DNA of 64,000 bases from Phellopilus nigrolimitatus (GCA_021029095.1 JAJOHG010000045.1:186001-250000); one strand, 5' to 3'; shown: positions 47,879-59,529, counted from the first letter of the stretch. Program-made: numbers and translations. The notes: generated by a model from the letters alone, not told the origin.

Positions 47879-48360
47879 AAATGCAGCATTGCTTAAAAAA
47901 CTGTGTTGCATCAATGTCAGTGTTTGCTTGCAAAAACTTCATTCAGCGCCGCTGCTCTGAATGAAAATTGAAATCTGGGGCAAAATTTTGCTTCAAAAGG
48001 GACATATTAGGTTGGAAATTTTTTATAATATATTATAATACTGCATTAATTTTGCCAGGTAGCTGCATCATTTAGATGCAGCAATATTTGATGGAAGAAT
48101 GTCAAAGAGAAGAAAGCAGCATTTGTTTCTTCGGAAGGCACATCAATTTGAGGATTAACATATTGATTGCCTGTAAAGACTATCAGCATTGATTGATGGT
48201 TACGTACTGTTGTTTTTGCAGCATACAAGTCATTCCGGCCTCGATCTATGCAGGACCCTTTACCATCTATTGTTATATTTATTACAGAGAAAAATGATAT
48301 GATATTATGTTGTACTAGTAAATACAACTATTATTGAATATATATATATAGAGAGAGAGG
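47879..48360. other. AT-rich subterminal region with (TA)n(GA)n
   Basis: AT-rich, no gene. It ends in a TATATATATA-GAGAGAGAG microsatellite at about 48,338-48,358 next to the captured BAR sequence. Confidence 0.6.
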
Positions 48361-48599
48361 GGACGACGCGCCGGTCGTCGGGCGGCGAAACGCAATGGCG
48401 CGTATTGTCGCGTTCGCAACCCCCGGCTCGCCTCGCTGATAGTGCGCAGCGCAGCGCCGCCTTTGTCGCCGGCGTGCTCGCTGTTCGGATTCAGTTCTTC
48501 GGGTCCTCACCACGCGAGCGTTTGTTCCGCTCGCCGCGTTCGCTGCCAGCGCCACTTGCTCAGTGCGCAGTCCTCCGCCACCCCCTTCATCCTGGCGTA

Positions 48600-49110
48600 G
48601 CCGATCGTCCAGGCGTGCGGGCCCTCTTGCTGGTGAAAGGGAGGCGGAGGGCGCCTCTACAGCCGGCGTGTGGTAGGCGAGTTGAGCTTTGACGAGCTCA
48701 TTCAGATTCTTCAAAGCTGCAATAAAACATATTTAGTATGTCATTGAGCACGAGGACGTGCCACGATTGAACCGAGCTTGTACGCACGTTCTCAAGGACG
48801 GTCTTCATGAGCGTGATCGGGACCTCCGTCTTCTGCACGAGGTCGTCCTCGGCGTTCTCGACTTCGAGCCGCGATTGTTCCTGCCTCGCACGGCCCGCGG
48901 TCTCAAACGCTTCCTTCGCAGTGTCGAGTTCGAGCCGCGATGCGGAGACCGCCTGCAGCACCTTGAGCGCGACCGCGATCGAGTTGGTGAGCGTCGCCTG
49001 CCAGAGCTGCAGAAAGTGTGTGTGGATCGTCCTGTCTTGCATGAGACGCGCGTCCGCGATCTGGAACGGAAAAGAAAAGAAAGGACAGAGAAGCGTAAAT
49101 GACACGTACC
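48600..49110 (-). pseudogene. BAR-domain (Rvs161/Rvs167-type) gene fragment
   Basis: On the - strand an exon at about 49,060-48,788 encodes DARLMQDRTIHTHFLQLWQA, SIAVALKVLQAVSASRLELD, RQEQSRLEVENAEDDLVQKT and ITLMKTVLEN, closely resembling the amphiphysin-type BAR domain of yeast Rvs167/fission yeast Hob1. It is preceded by a GTACGT-TTCCAG intron (about 49,061-49,108) and followed by GTGCGT-TTGCAG, then ALKNLNELVKAQLAYHTPAV (to about 48,650) and non-homologous sequence. Start, N-terminal helix, SH3 region and stop are absent, so it is a captured genomic fragment with introns (not a retrocopy). The parent protein bends membranes in endocytosis. Confidence 0.8.
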
Positions 49111-49129
49111 CTGTCCCACGCGCCTGCAC

Positions 49130-49570
49130 GGCATGTCGTCGCCTTCGTAAGCTCTGTGCTTGTGCTTTGCTAGGTCTATGCTGCAGTCGCCGCTGCACAT
49201 CCGAGCAAGCGCGTGCGGGAGTGTCTTGTGCTGCACGGGCTCCGGCGCGACGAGTTGTACGTGTCAGGTTCGCCGTGGCGAAGTTGGTGAGCCCGTTCCA
49301 AATCGTCGTCGACAGTTGTGTTAGTGGGGTAGACTCGTGCGGGTGCTGGACGGCGTGGAGGAGTGTCGGCAGGTAAGTCGAGCACGACAAACAGGGCCCG
49401 GAGCTCGTGCTTTGCAGTGCCTGCACCGCAGTCGTCGCTGCACGTCCGAGGCGCGTGCGGGAGTCTCTTGTGCTGCACGGGCTCCGACGCGACGGGCGTG
49501 GGTGCTGGCAGTTAGTTCGTCGCGGCGAAGTTGGTGAGTTCGTGCCCACTCGTCGAGCTGTGTTAGCGAC
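49130..49570. repeat. Diverged tandem duplication of about 270 bp
   Basis: The block with GCGTGCGGGAGTGTCTTGTG, GCTGCACGGGCTCCGGCGCG and GCGAAGTTGGTGAGC at 49,200-49,290 recurs as GCGTGCGGGAGTCTCTTGTG and GCGAAGTTGGTGAGT at 49,456-49,540. The duplicated unit adjoins the BAR fragment and keeps intron-like borders. Confidence 0.65.
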
Positions 49571-49679
49571 TCCTGAATCTGCGACCGTGCGAAAGTTGTG
49601 TTGAACCACGCAAGCGCTCGTAAGCGCTCGCGTCAGCGCACAACTGTTTCGTTTTTCACAATTCAACGACAAAACTGAT

Positions 49680-50690
49680 TAGCTTGTCGTCGCGTAGTTA
49701 CATTTATATAGTAAGTTTGTATCCTTTAAAAAAGATTGAACGGCTAGGAGACTCGCGATGTTGATGAATAAAGCATTTAGTCAGTGAGTAAAGGGGATTT
49801 GGCCCCCTTTTCACCAAACCAATTTTCAACCTCGATCGGCTGGGCAGAATGGGCTCAAATTTCATGACATATGTATTTAACGTATTTAGAAACCTTTAAT
49901 GTACTTTGATTATTGATTGAGAGGCTAGATTATGTAGCTCTAGGGAACGGGTACCTTCAAAGCTGAAGATCGGTTTGCTTTTCTTGTAACTCATCCCGGC
50001 TTACTGGCTCAAAGCCTTCACACCTTGTTGTTTCATAGGCAACCTCAAAACAAAAAATATGGGGGGCATTGGGTGTATTCAAAGTGCTTCAAGCTACCAA
50101 TAAAATAATTTTTTTGTGCTCATAAAATATTCAGAATTTGCTACAGCTTGCAAACCTGTATTTTGGGGCCTTTTCCCTTTCCTGTGCAACTGACCGGCCT
50201 TCAAATGACTCAAATCTTTTTCAGATGGTACATGTATATTATGAAAGCTTATAGGATCGATGTTTAGACGATTAGCTGCCCTTCTAGATGTAGGAGAAAT
50301 CGATCAGACCCCAAAATGCAGCATACAGTGCATCCAATACTGTACGCTATTATACACAAGATTCAAACCTTTTCAGCTGCTAAAAACTTGCATTTTCAAG
50401 GATATATGTACTATAAACCTAGTCTAAATGCCTACAGTGCTTCTGTCACCCTGTACATAGCACTACAAAGGCAGCATTGGGGGAAAGTGGATATTTGCAC
50501 AGCTAGGCAAATAACTCAAGATACAGCAGTTGCACAGACTTAATTTCTTCTACAAAGCAAGATTATATGAGCTATAATTATAAAATAAAATTTTGGTAAT
50601 TTATAATTAAGATGCTGCTGCGCTACAGCTATATTTTGCAGCTGTGGCGAGCCCATCAATCGCTGCTGATCCAAAACATACCTTATTTAG
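49680..50690. other. AT-rich filler of the element
   Basis: No gene. Short AT-rich frames, no repeats noticed and no similarity to the arms. Confidence 0.5.
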
Positions 50691-50839
50691 ACAAAAGTGA
50701 CGACCTTTTTCGGTAAGTCACCCGTGACATGTTGAGTTTCGTGCTCGTCGTCGACGTCGTCGTGCTCATCGCGCTCATCGTGCTCATCGTCTCTGTTCAT
50801 ACCTCTGTATTTTCTGGTCTTCGTTCCTCGGGCCTTTTG

Positions 50840-51260
50840 CTGTCTCCACGCTGGGCCTCTGCGCTGCTCGAACTGCTCGCGCTGTGTGCCCAAGGACAAA
50901 GCCATCAAGCGCTTCACCGTGCGCATCATGGCCGAGTCCGCCGCTGTCCGTGACATCTCCGAGGCATCAGTCTACCAGGGTAAGCTAAAACTTCATTTCG
51001 AGTTTCGAGGATTCTTATCCCCCTGATTGTTTGAGCAGAATACGTGATCCCGAAACTATACCTCAAGATCGCTTACTGCGTATCGTGTGCCATCCACTCG
51101 CACGGTGAGTCATATCTCTTTCATTCTCTTTTTTATGCTGACTCTTTGGTCCTCAGTTGACGCGCGAAGGCCGCCGCAACCGTGCTCCACTCCCTCATGT
51201 GCGTTACAAGGACGGCAAAAAGGCCCACTTGGCCGTCGAAGCTGCTGCCGGTGCTGCCGC
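50840..51260 (+). pseudogene. RPS26: Ribosomal protein S26 (eS26) gene fragment
   Basis: Exon about 50,850-50,979 encodes [20 protein letters not shown] and [16 protein letters not shown]. After the intron 50,980-51,038, exon 51,039-51,104 encodes EYVIPKLYLKIAYCVSCAIH; after the intron 51,105-51,156 comes TREGRRNRAPLPHVRYKDGK. The CxxC pairs ([13 protein letters not shown]) and the order are those of eS26, a small-subunit protein at the mRNA exit. The N-terminus is missing and about 12 nt encoding the VRVRS part are deleted at the start of the last exon, shifting the frame. Introns are kept, so capture was from genomic DNA. Confidence 0.88.
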
Positions 51261-51284
51261 TAGCGAGACGTGCCGGCTAACTGC

Positions 51285-51490
51285 CTCTCGGTACGTCAAG
51301 ATAGCCTGTGCGCCATCTACTCGCATGGTACGTCTCTTTTCCTCTTTTTTCTCTTTTAAAGTACTGACCTCTTATCTCACAGTTGTCCGCGTCCGTTCGT
51401 ATAATGATGGCCGTAACCGTGCCCCACACTCCTCATGTGTGTTACAAGGACGGCAAAAGGACCCAGCCATCGTAGTTGCTGACGACGCTG
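51285..51490 (+). pseudogene. RPS26: Second, partial RPS26 copy
   Basis: TACGTCAAGATAGCCTGTGC-GCCATCTACTCGCATGG repeats the end of the KIAYCVSCAIHSH exon. After an intron ending CTCACAG comes TTGTCCGCGTCCGTTC (VVRVRS, the piece lacking in the first copy), then RNRAPH and TACAAGGACGGCAAAA. It is a tandem partial duplication or second capture. Confidence 0.75.
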
Positions 51491-51591
51491 CCGCCGCGAA
51501 AATCTGCTTTCCGATCGCGTCGAATTCCAGCTGTTTATTCATACCTTCTTTCGCTTTGACCGATCCTCACTCGAAACACCTCCCGACCGCG

Positions 51592-51745
51592 CGGGACGCG
51601 AGCGCGAAGACGCGCCGGGCAGGGCACGGGACGCGAGCGCGAAGATGCATCGGGCAGGGCACGGGACGCGAGCGCAAAGACGCATCAGACAGGGCACGGG
51701 ACGAGCGCGAAGGCGCGCTAGGTAGCGCGCTGGACGAGCGTACAG
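51592..51745 (+). repeat. 35-bp minisatellite
   Basis: About four units of CGGGACGCGAGCGCGAAGA followed by a CGCATCGGGCAGGGCA-type half. Later units are shortened. Lies downstream of the second RPS26 piece. Confidence 0.8.
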
Positions 51746-51749
51746 GGAC

Positions 51750-52397
51750 GCCAGCCCGTCTGGAGGCGTCGTAACTATGGGCAATTGGGGGTCGGTGCGT
51801 ATGTGTGCAAGGCGGTGGGGAACGGCGGCTGCTTTTTTTTTGGAGTAAATGAACAATAAATTACTAATAATGATACATTTGAGCGTCCTGGGACACCATT
51901 ACGCGCGCCGGCGCCAAAGTGAGCCTATAGGCACGCTCGGCGCTACGGGGAAACCAGCGTACAGGTGTGCATTGCAACTGGGCGCTGGTGCGCATTTGGG
52001 GGAGCGCGGGCAGCGGGCAGGGATCTATTCTGTAAATAAATAAATAAATAGGAATAATAATACATAATTTCTGACAAATAAAGCCCTGTAAGGCACAAAA
52101 TGATCACCTGAAGATCATGATGACAGAAGATTGTCGTCTGATGATCACATGATAAGAATACTGTTCCGACAAGCTATTGATATGAAAATCTTTATAAACT
52201 ACTTTAAATGGGATACAATAACAAAAATACCAATTAAACCTATTTGCAGCTCTAATACTAGCTTATTAACCTTAGTTTCATACTGGTAGCAATGCTGAAA
52301 ACAGAATATTAAAAAGCTCAGCATTTGCTGAGATTGATGCAACATGTCACAAAGAGCATTCGCTGACCTTGAATCAATCAGGCAGCTGGTACCAGTG
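51750..52397. other. Right end of the gene-carrying element
   Basis: No gene. A (TAAA)4 run at about 52,034-52,050; TGATCAC/GTGATCA-like dyads around 52,100-52,150; the terminal stretch ends GGTACCAGTG. Confidence 0.55.
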
Positions 52398-53135
52398 GGA
52401 TACGGGCGCGTACGCCTGCGCGGCGTTCCGCGACCGGCTCATGTGGCTCGGTGCGTTTCTGTCTTTCGCGTTTGTTGTTGGGTGTGCTGACGCGGACGGA
52501 CAAGCCCCACCCGGCAGGCGCGGACATGCACGTCCCCCCTGAGATCATCACCCCGCGCGCTCGTCGCCGCGCTCAACGACGCGCTGCGCGCGCGGGCGTG
52601 CCTCCGCCCTTGCCGTCGGAGACGGAGGGGACGCGGCGGAGATGGGGTGGAAGAGGTGGCCCTCCGCGAGGTCGACGCCGCCCTTCTTCCTCCTTCCTTG
52701 GACTGACACTCCGCTGCCCCGCCCTTCTCCGTACGAAAAAAAAAAGAACAGTATGGGTACGTCTGTCCCTTCTCCCCTCCCCCTTCTCTTGCAAGACCTT
52801 ATGAGACCCCTATTAAACTCATGCGCGTAACGCAATGCAACGCATCACAACACACAGCCAACCTCCACACGGCCGGCGGCGGCCGGCGCTTCTTCGCCTC
52901 GCCGGACGCCGCCTCCGCCTCCGCCTCGTCAATCACAAACACAGACACATACGCGGACGCCGAGAACGAGAACGAGAATGAGAAGGAAAGGGAGAAGGTG
53001 AGAGACGCGCAAGCACACACGTTCTGGCCCGGGCGCCTCCCCATGTGCGCATGGGTGCGGGCGCACGCGGACGCGCTGCTCGCTGCGGCGCTCGAGCCCG
53101 CCAACACGGAGGAGGACGCGGGGGCATGGGTGTGA
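52398..53135 (+). pseudogene. NmrA-like fragment, exon 5 end to last exon
   Basis: Resumes the fragment broken at 47,828: GGCGCGTACGCCTGCGCG, RDRLMWLG, intron, then ADMHVPPEIITPRA in frame, a frame change in the ALND region, an EVALREVDAA block with the following exon truncated, and a last exon with THSQPPHGRRRPALLRLAGR-type frames and FWPGRLPMCAWVRAHADALL ending in a stop at 53,133. Several frame changes make it non-functional. Confidence 0.7.
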
Positions 53136-53590
53136 ATTGCCAGGCTAAGAGGGGTGGGGCGTAAGCAGGGGATGCACATGTTCTAGCCGTGCGAGACGCA
53201 CGATCAAATAACGATGTTTTGGTGTTCAGTTTACAAGTACAGGACCGCACGTACCGATGTCACTGCCAGAACCGTTGTGCGTACACACGCGTTCGCCGTG
53301 CCGGGACAGAGAGACCCCAGACTCCGCGTTCGCTCGGACCCCTGCCCAGGCGCGCGCGAGTCGGCGCGATTCGCAAGGCCACGCTCTCCGCCCTGTGTTT
53401 CTGCCTCCAGGAAAGGTATATCCATAAGCGCATCAAACAATGCGCAGAAGAACGAAACTCAACTGAAAGTTTCCCAGCACAGCCGAACCAAAACGCAGAT
53501 GGAGGAAAACGATCTCGATTAGAGCGGACGTGCCGCTCGCGAAAGCATATGGGTTCGTCCATTAATTTTGGCGGGATCCTTATTGCACTG
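53136..53590 (+). repeat. 3' flank of NmrA-like fragment
   Basis: Matches 23,440-23,890 in order: CGATCAAATAACGATGTTTT, ACCCCAGACTCCGCGTTCGC, GGACGTGCCGCTCGCGAAAG. No gene. Confidence 0.65.
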
Positions 53591-54480
53591 GTTCATGGGT
53601 ATAATTAAAAACTGAAGCGCGATTGACACAATTGAAGAAATGCGGTGTTCGTGTCTCTGCATCACAGTTTAATTTTGTATTCCAGACAGGCGCATTGTTT
53701 CAGCCGTGACTCGAAGAAACAGGAAGACCAGACTTACAAGACCTCCTAATCGATGCCGCTAACGTATCTACGGATGTTTGAAGCTTTAAAAGTGCCGTCT
53801 TGCCAGATATCCATGGCGAGGTCGGCGGTTACGCGGTAGCGCGCGGACGACGCACGAAGTGAGAAGATAATGGCGCTGCGTAAGAAAGCAGGAAAAGATA
53901 TCGTTGGGTATCAATGATGAGGCGTGGCTGAAGCTTGATTTGTATATCATTGTGTGAACAGGAGTACCTTTTGACGTAACACCCACGTCAGTTCCGCCTG
54001 TCCGGAAACTCGCCAGAGCTGCTTGCCGATGACGCGCCTTCCGTATTGTTCACGAAATCGCCGAGCGTGGATGATCCAAAGGACACGGAGCTTTTCAATG
54101 CGCTTCATGCGGGAAATGCAAATCAAGAGAAAGATGAGAATGTCGAGTTTCCTTTCAGAACAGTCTCGCAATCCGAGTGCTGAGAATTGAGAGCTCAATG
54201 TCTGATCACGTTGGTTGGGTAAGTCTGCGAGCGAGCACGGATGCGTGAAGTAAACCTGCGGCTTGATGGGCTTCTATGCCGAAGAGCTCAAAGTGACCAC
54301 GAGGTAATCAAAATTGTATATTCCAGTTCAGCGACGACACACGTACAGAAGCATGAGAGAATAGTCCTGTTTAAGTTGAGAAAACACAATGAGAAGCCGA
54401 CGAGTTGCCCGTCGAGGCTGAGGTTGGTGTCGACGGCCTGTAAGAAAAGTAGTACGCCTGTACAACTACACGCTTCGCAG
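53591..54480 (-). repeat. Module Q, reverse copy 2
   Basis: Q landmarks in reverse (CACGAAATCGCCGAGCGTGG at 54,051; GTCGAGGCTGAGGTTGGTGT at 54,411). Followed on its + side by P, but no DUF6533 copy abuts its other end; NmrA sequence is there instead. Confidence 0.65.
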
Positions 54481-56600
54481 GAACGCGTACGCATGACAGA
54501 GACGCCTGTTTTCCTCCCTTAACGGTGCCTCGCGCGTGCAATGGGGTCGAGGCTGCCAAAATAAAAATAAAAGACATCCTGCACGATCGGGCATACCCTG
54601 TCGACGATGGTTCTCCCTCTTGAGCGCCTTCTGCGACGACGCTGGCCACTGCAGACAGGCGCAGGCACAGACAGGCGCAGGCGCAGACGGGCTCCGGTGC
54701 ATGAGGAGGCGCACGCAGACAGAACCCAATGCCCAAGTGCGGGTTCCCCGATGCTTTGGCCTGGGGTAGGCTGCTGAGTTGTGCATTTTTCCTGCCGTTG
54801 GTCCGAGCCTCGATCGCCACGGCGTTCCAGAAGGACGCAGACCTAGAGACAGAAGCAGCAGCGCATCCTACGCGGACGAACTGATCCCGTCCCACGGCGC
54901 TGGATGGACATCGTCAAGAACGACAAACGGCGAGGACGCCACCTTGCGCGGGGAAGCGTGAAGACCACACGGTCCGGAAGCGAACGTCCCAGTCGTGTCA
55001 AAAAAACCATGAACATCGCGTCGGCTGCTAAGTTGATCATCTTTTTCGCCGTTGATCTGAGCCGTCTATCGCCAAGCATTCCAGAAGGACTCGGGCCTAA
55101 AGACAGAAGCAGCAGCGCGTACCATATGGACGAACTGAGCCTGTCCCGGGGCGCTGGACGGACATCGTCAAGAACGACGAACGCGGCGAGGGCGCGGTCT
55201 TACGCAGGGAAGCGTGACGACCACGCGGTCCCTCCCCATGGCGCGCATTGTCCTCATCCCCGATTAAAAAAACCCCCAATCGCGTCGAAAAACCATATAA
55301 CCATATACATGGCGTCGAAGATGCCTTCCCCGCCCAGGGAAGCTATTGCTAACTGCCGCCGGCCCGCAGCCGCGCTGAAGTGCGTATCCCTCGCTGTTTT
55401 CGCTGGCAGAGGCGCTCGCGCACGTGTGGGCCTAGCTGGGCATGTCCGCGTCCGTGCCGGAAATGGGAAGGTCCTTTGGAATGGGACAACGTGCAGCCCA
55501 AGGCGCTCGAGTGAGTGGCAGACGCCGTGGCTCCAAGCAGATGCATTCAAGGCGCTGCGGCGGTCCAGAATGCGTACGAGGATGCGCGGCGTCGAGAGTG
55601 TAATGTTTTGCTTGCGGTCGCTAGAGGCCGCCAGAAGCCACAGACACTCGTATCGCTGGACAAGTACGATACAAAGCAGCAAATGCAAATATCAGAGGCG
55701 CTTGCTGGTCGCAGAGTGCATCAGGGCGTTCAAGCCAGGCGACGACGAGCTCGACACTGTTTTAGTAGCCGGCTGCCAACTTCAAGTTGCCGGCGCCGTC
55801 TCATGCTGCATCCTACCTCGGCAACAGAATGCCATCGCCTCTTATCCGTGCAAGCCTTTGCGAGTGCGTGCACGGGCTGAAAATATCTCCCGCGCGAGAA
55901 GATGCAGCAAGGACGCAATGAACCTCAAACCTACCCGCGCTACAGCCCATATTCCCTGCGCGCGGAACGATAGCGGACGCTCGTAGCTAGCGCGTTGTCT
56001 TCTGACTCTGCACGCGTATGATGGCAACGGTGCGCGTCGGATTCCCTCTTCCTTTTTCTTTTTGTTCTTCTCACTTCGGGACGCATGGTTTCGCAGAGAG
56101 AGAAGCGCGGCGCCGTGGGCGCGGGAAAAAGAGGACGCAGGTACGTCTGTGTGCCATGTGCGCAAGGGCAACGAGAAAGTGGCACAGCGAGAAGAGGAGG
56201 AAAGGAGGACGACCACTTCTTCATGCCATGGCGGGGAAGTATGAGGTGTGCTGGTTCCACAGTGTCCCTTCTGTGAGGCTTGGTTTCTCCCCTTGGAAAT
56301 GCGAGGCGAGGATACTGGGTCGCGTCTGCAGATAGCGCTTCGTATCCCCCCAATCTCGGAGGGCTGCCGCTGAGCGGGTTTGCTTCCGATGTGATCTATG
56401 CGCTGTTGCTTTAGGAGACGAGACCGTCGCTTCGCGTCGAGCCGCCGGACGGGAGGAGGCAGCACCATTAAGGCGCTGTGCGACACTATTCCGCCTATAA
56501 TCTGGTTTCTTTAGGCGTGCGCACTGTTGGGTATCCAGTGCGGCTTCCATTCGCTAAAGCAGTCGGCTATGCGCATTACGGATAGCCCTCAGGAATACCG
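54481..56600 (-). repeat. Module P, reverse copy 3 (internally duplicated)
   Basis: Contains the P series in reverse, with the GATCGCCACGGCGTTCCAG block (54,811) and a second similar block TCTATCGCCAAGCATTCCAG (55,066), and GGACGGACATCGTCAAGAAC after GGATGGACATCGTCAAGAAC. About 260 bp is thus tandemly duplicated. GCTGCCAACTTCAAGTTGCC lies at 55,775. No gene. Confidence 0.6.
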
Positions 56601-57431
56601 GCGCGTCTTTTACACGATCGGGTTTTACTGAACAGAGCGCTCGACGTACGTAGGATCGTCTTGTCTCAAGACTCCCAGTGTTACGACGCGTTGTTCCACA
56701 CTATCGACGACATGTCTGTGCGTACGCAAACTTTCCTATGCTGCACACAATCTCATGTTTAGACAGCGCGAAACGTTCCCGGCCATAGTTTAGATGATCG
56801 CTCGAAAGCATACGCGAAGACACAGTGTGGGAACTGGGCACTGTGCTCCCTTGCGATCCTCTGGACAGGTGTGCCACTTTCCTCAGCATGTGGACTCGTG
56901 CCCGAGGGCGCGTTGGTCCTGGCACACGGATACATACCACTTGGAGGCACATACGAGTAGCCACACTTTCTCTTCGTCTTTCCTCTTTTCGTTTTCCTCC
57001 GTCACTGATGCTTGCGAACTATTTCGGCCGCCGTGCGTACGAATCCGCAAACTCAGCTCATCGTGCTGCAAGAACGTGATGGGGCGCAAGGCGTCTGAGC
57101 GACCATTGTGTACTCTCACTGTATCGTGTTATCTCACTGAGTTGTACGAACATTTTATATGCAATCGATATTTGTGCTGAATCCGAACAGAGCATGGACA
57201 TTGAATTCGTGTACGTGCAAACAAATCAGTATTTCCTTTATCAGCGAAGACTCAACATTATAGGACATTTAAAACAAGTACACGAAGAAAATGCAAACGT
57301 AAACGAAAGCTAGGATAGTAGTGCAGACGCATACGGATGTCCTACGAGTCTGGTGAATGATCAATCAGTCCCGAGCAGAATCCAAGAAAGGCCGAGACTG
57401 GTGCAATCACCTTGGAATTCTCTTTGCAAAT
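56601..57431 (-). repeat. 3' flank region of DUF6533 copy F
   Basis: From 57,050 on it matches the 3' flanks of the other DUF6533 copies in reverse. 56,700-56,960 matches 18,680-18,900 weakly. No gene. Confidence 0.5.
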
Positions 57432-59046
57432 TCAGGTGAACCTCATACTGCTCATGGCTGTCATCCTGTAACTGGTCCCTCCATTGGCTCCCCTCTCTCC
57501 AGCTTCCTTCAGATGAATCAGCAGGTGACTCCCAAGGAGACAGAGAAGTTTGGGGTAAACCAAAACAGTCAGGAGATAGAACAAATTTGGTTTGAAAGGC
57601 TTGTCTGCTATCATCCCCATAACACTGCAGAATATAACACTGTCAGACCAGTCAGCTCATATACCTCTGGTTGTACATTAAAGAAGCATACAAAATAAAG
57701 TAGATGGCCTGATCTTGGACAAGCACCATAAGAAGGGTAAACTGACTGAAACCAGCTGACTCCCTCCAGTGTTGTGCAGCCTTAATGAGAGCTAGAACCA
57801 TTAGGATGATTGCATAGAGCATTGGAATGGTCCTGTTTCAAATCAGTCCAAATATTTACCCAAGGATGCCAGTACTAACCAAGTTAATGCACCCCAAACT
57901 TTGGGGCTTCTATTAAGTAAACATACTGTTACACCTTCTGCAAGTCTCTTTACAGAAACTGGAACAATTGTTTAGTGAACTGTACACTTTACAAAAAACA
58001 AATTTTCTTACTCTCTTGATAAATGATGGTGTATATCAGCGCACCCGTTGCTGAAGCTGCCTCCAGGCAGTATAGAGTCCTCAGACATGCAGCTAGTCTC
58101 TTGTCTGTCGGATTGTAAACATTAGCAATGTTGTTGTGCTACCAGGAATGCCTTACCCTGGTGGTAGAGTGCCATGACCCGCATCAGAAGAATATCTGCA
58201 TAAACAATTAGTGGCAGATCAATTGCAAGCAAGGAAATGTTACTACAGTCAATTGTGATGAAAATCAACCAAACTTCCCTTGAATGAGTTAAAAGTTGCT
58301 TTGTAGAATGATTAATAACCCACCAGACAGACTTTCAAGCCAACTAAGGCCAAGGCCTTTTCAATATCATCAGCAATGACAAAATATAGTATCTAGGTGC
58401 TTACATCTATAAATGGAATCACATATTAGAGTTAATTTGTGTGATGTAATAATCATTAATGACTTGCAATGTTTCATTTGCCTGAAAAGTATTAGCTAAG
58501 TATAAAAACAGTATTAGTAGACATTATTGTTTTAAATGTGTTCCTATTAAAGGATTGAGTACGACTCACCAACTATACCAGAAACGGCTCCGAGAATTCC
58601 AAGATAGCGATTCTGCAACAATTTATCAAAGACTAATCAGCTCATTTTCTTGAATAAGCTATAAGGCCCACGTACTGCGAAGTAAATCAAGCTGACAAAT
58701 CTACAAGGAGAGCTCTTCATGCTTCATAAGTAAATATAATATGTCTGGCGTTAATGTTACGAAGGTTACACACCCAAAAGTATTTTATCTTATAGATATT
58801 GTAATTAATCTAGACGTAGAGCTAAGAATGTCAAGCCTTGCTTACTTCCTTGTCCATCGTGATAACTGAACGATCCATGTCATCGCAGGTATCTGGCACG
58901 CCCATCAAGAGGCGGAACTTACTGGTATCGTAGATCAAGAGAGTTAAAATTGCTACTTGGCCGTACATAGTGATATCTGTCTCTGAGACCAGAAATGGCA
59001 CTAGATTTGGATCAAGAGACTCGATGTCAGAGCGTATTGAAAGCAT
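57432..59046 (-). pseudogene. DUF6533-family gene, copy F
   Basis: ATG at 59,046 begins MLSIRSDIESLDPNLVPFLV. The family exons follow: LLIYDT joined (GTAAGT-TTCAG) to the ITMDKE block, IKYFW, SPCRFVSLIYFA, NRYLGILGAVSGIV, an IDDIEKALALVGL block, ILLMRVMALYHQ (intron GTAAGG), KRLAACLRTLYCLEAASATG, LYAIILMVLALIKAAQHWRE, and HLLIHLKEAGERGANGGTSY to a stop at 57,432. With copy C it is among the better preserved. Whether every exon join is open could not be shown, so it may be a live gene. Confidence 0.6.
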
Positions 59047-59138
59047 AGTGAAGCGTCTCCAGCTGACAAGTCGACAACAAAGTTTTGAAAGGTCGATTCG
59101 GGGTCGTGAGTTGGGCTGGCCGAATTTCCTCGTAGGCA

Positions 59139-59145
59139 TTTTATA
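59139..59145 (-). promoter_or_regulatory. TATA box of DUF6533 copy F
   Basis: TATAAAA on the - strand within GCCGTTATAAAATGCCTACG, about 99 nt upstream of the ATG at 59,046. Confidence 0.7.
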
Positions 59146-59529
59146 ACGGCGAGTCGGTATGATAAGGCAGGCCGGTACGAGCCAATGGTACTTTTGCTGC
59201 TCGAAGGTTCAGGCAATACGTTTTTTCAGCCGATAAAAGTCTGCGACGTTCGACGTCGGCAATCCTAAAAACTGTCTCAAGAACGCCCGATGACCACGCA
59301 TTAGCAAATTGGATCTGTAAATCAGACTGTTGCGTATAGCTTCACCATCTAGTTTGCGTCATAAAAAGCAGTCAGCAAGCCTTTTCAATGGGAGAAACGG
59401 TACGATTACCGCCAGAATCCAGAGGATCAAATCGAACACAGGAATTCCGAAGTACATATATATATACGTACTTTTTGAGCTGTTGGATTCGAAACAAATG
59501 TAAGGAGGTTCTAAACATGTTCAGGATGA

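Larger units (their letters stand above)
47829..52397. mobile_element. 4.57-kb gene-fragment-carrying element (Pack/hAT-like)
   Basis: GGATACG is present once at the empty site (30.77 kb) and twice here, at 47,822-47,828 and 52,398-52,404, a 7-bp duplication (8 bp with one mismatch). The left end CAGTCCTCCCAGCT and the right end, in reverse complement CACTGGTACCAGCT, agree at 10 of 14 positions. Subterminal ATTCAAT/ATTGAAT motifs recur at both ends. It has no transposase frame but contains pieces of at least two unrelated host genes (BAR-domain, - strand; RPS26, + strand). The TSD length and CA..G end suggest hAT; the superfamily is not proven. Confidence 0.7.
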
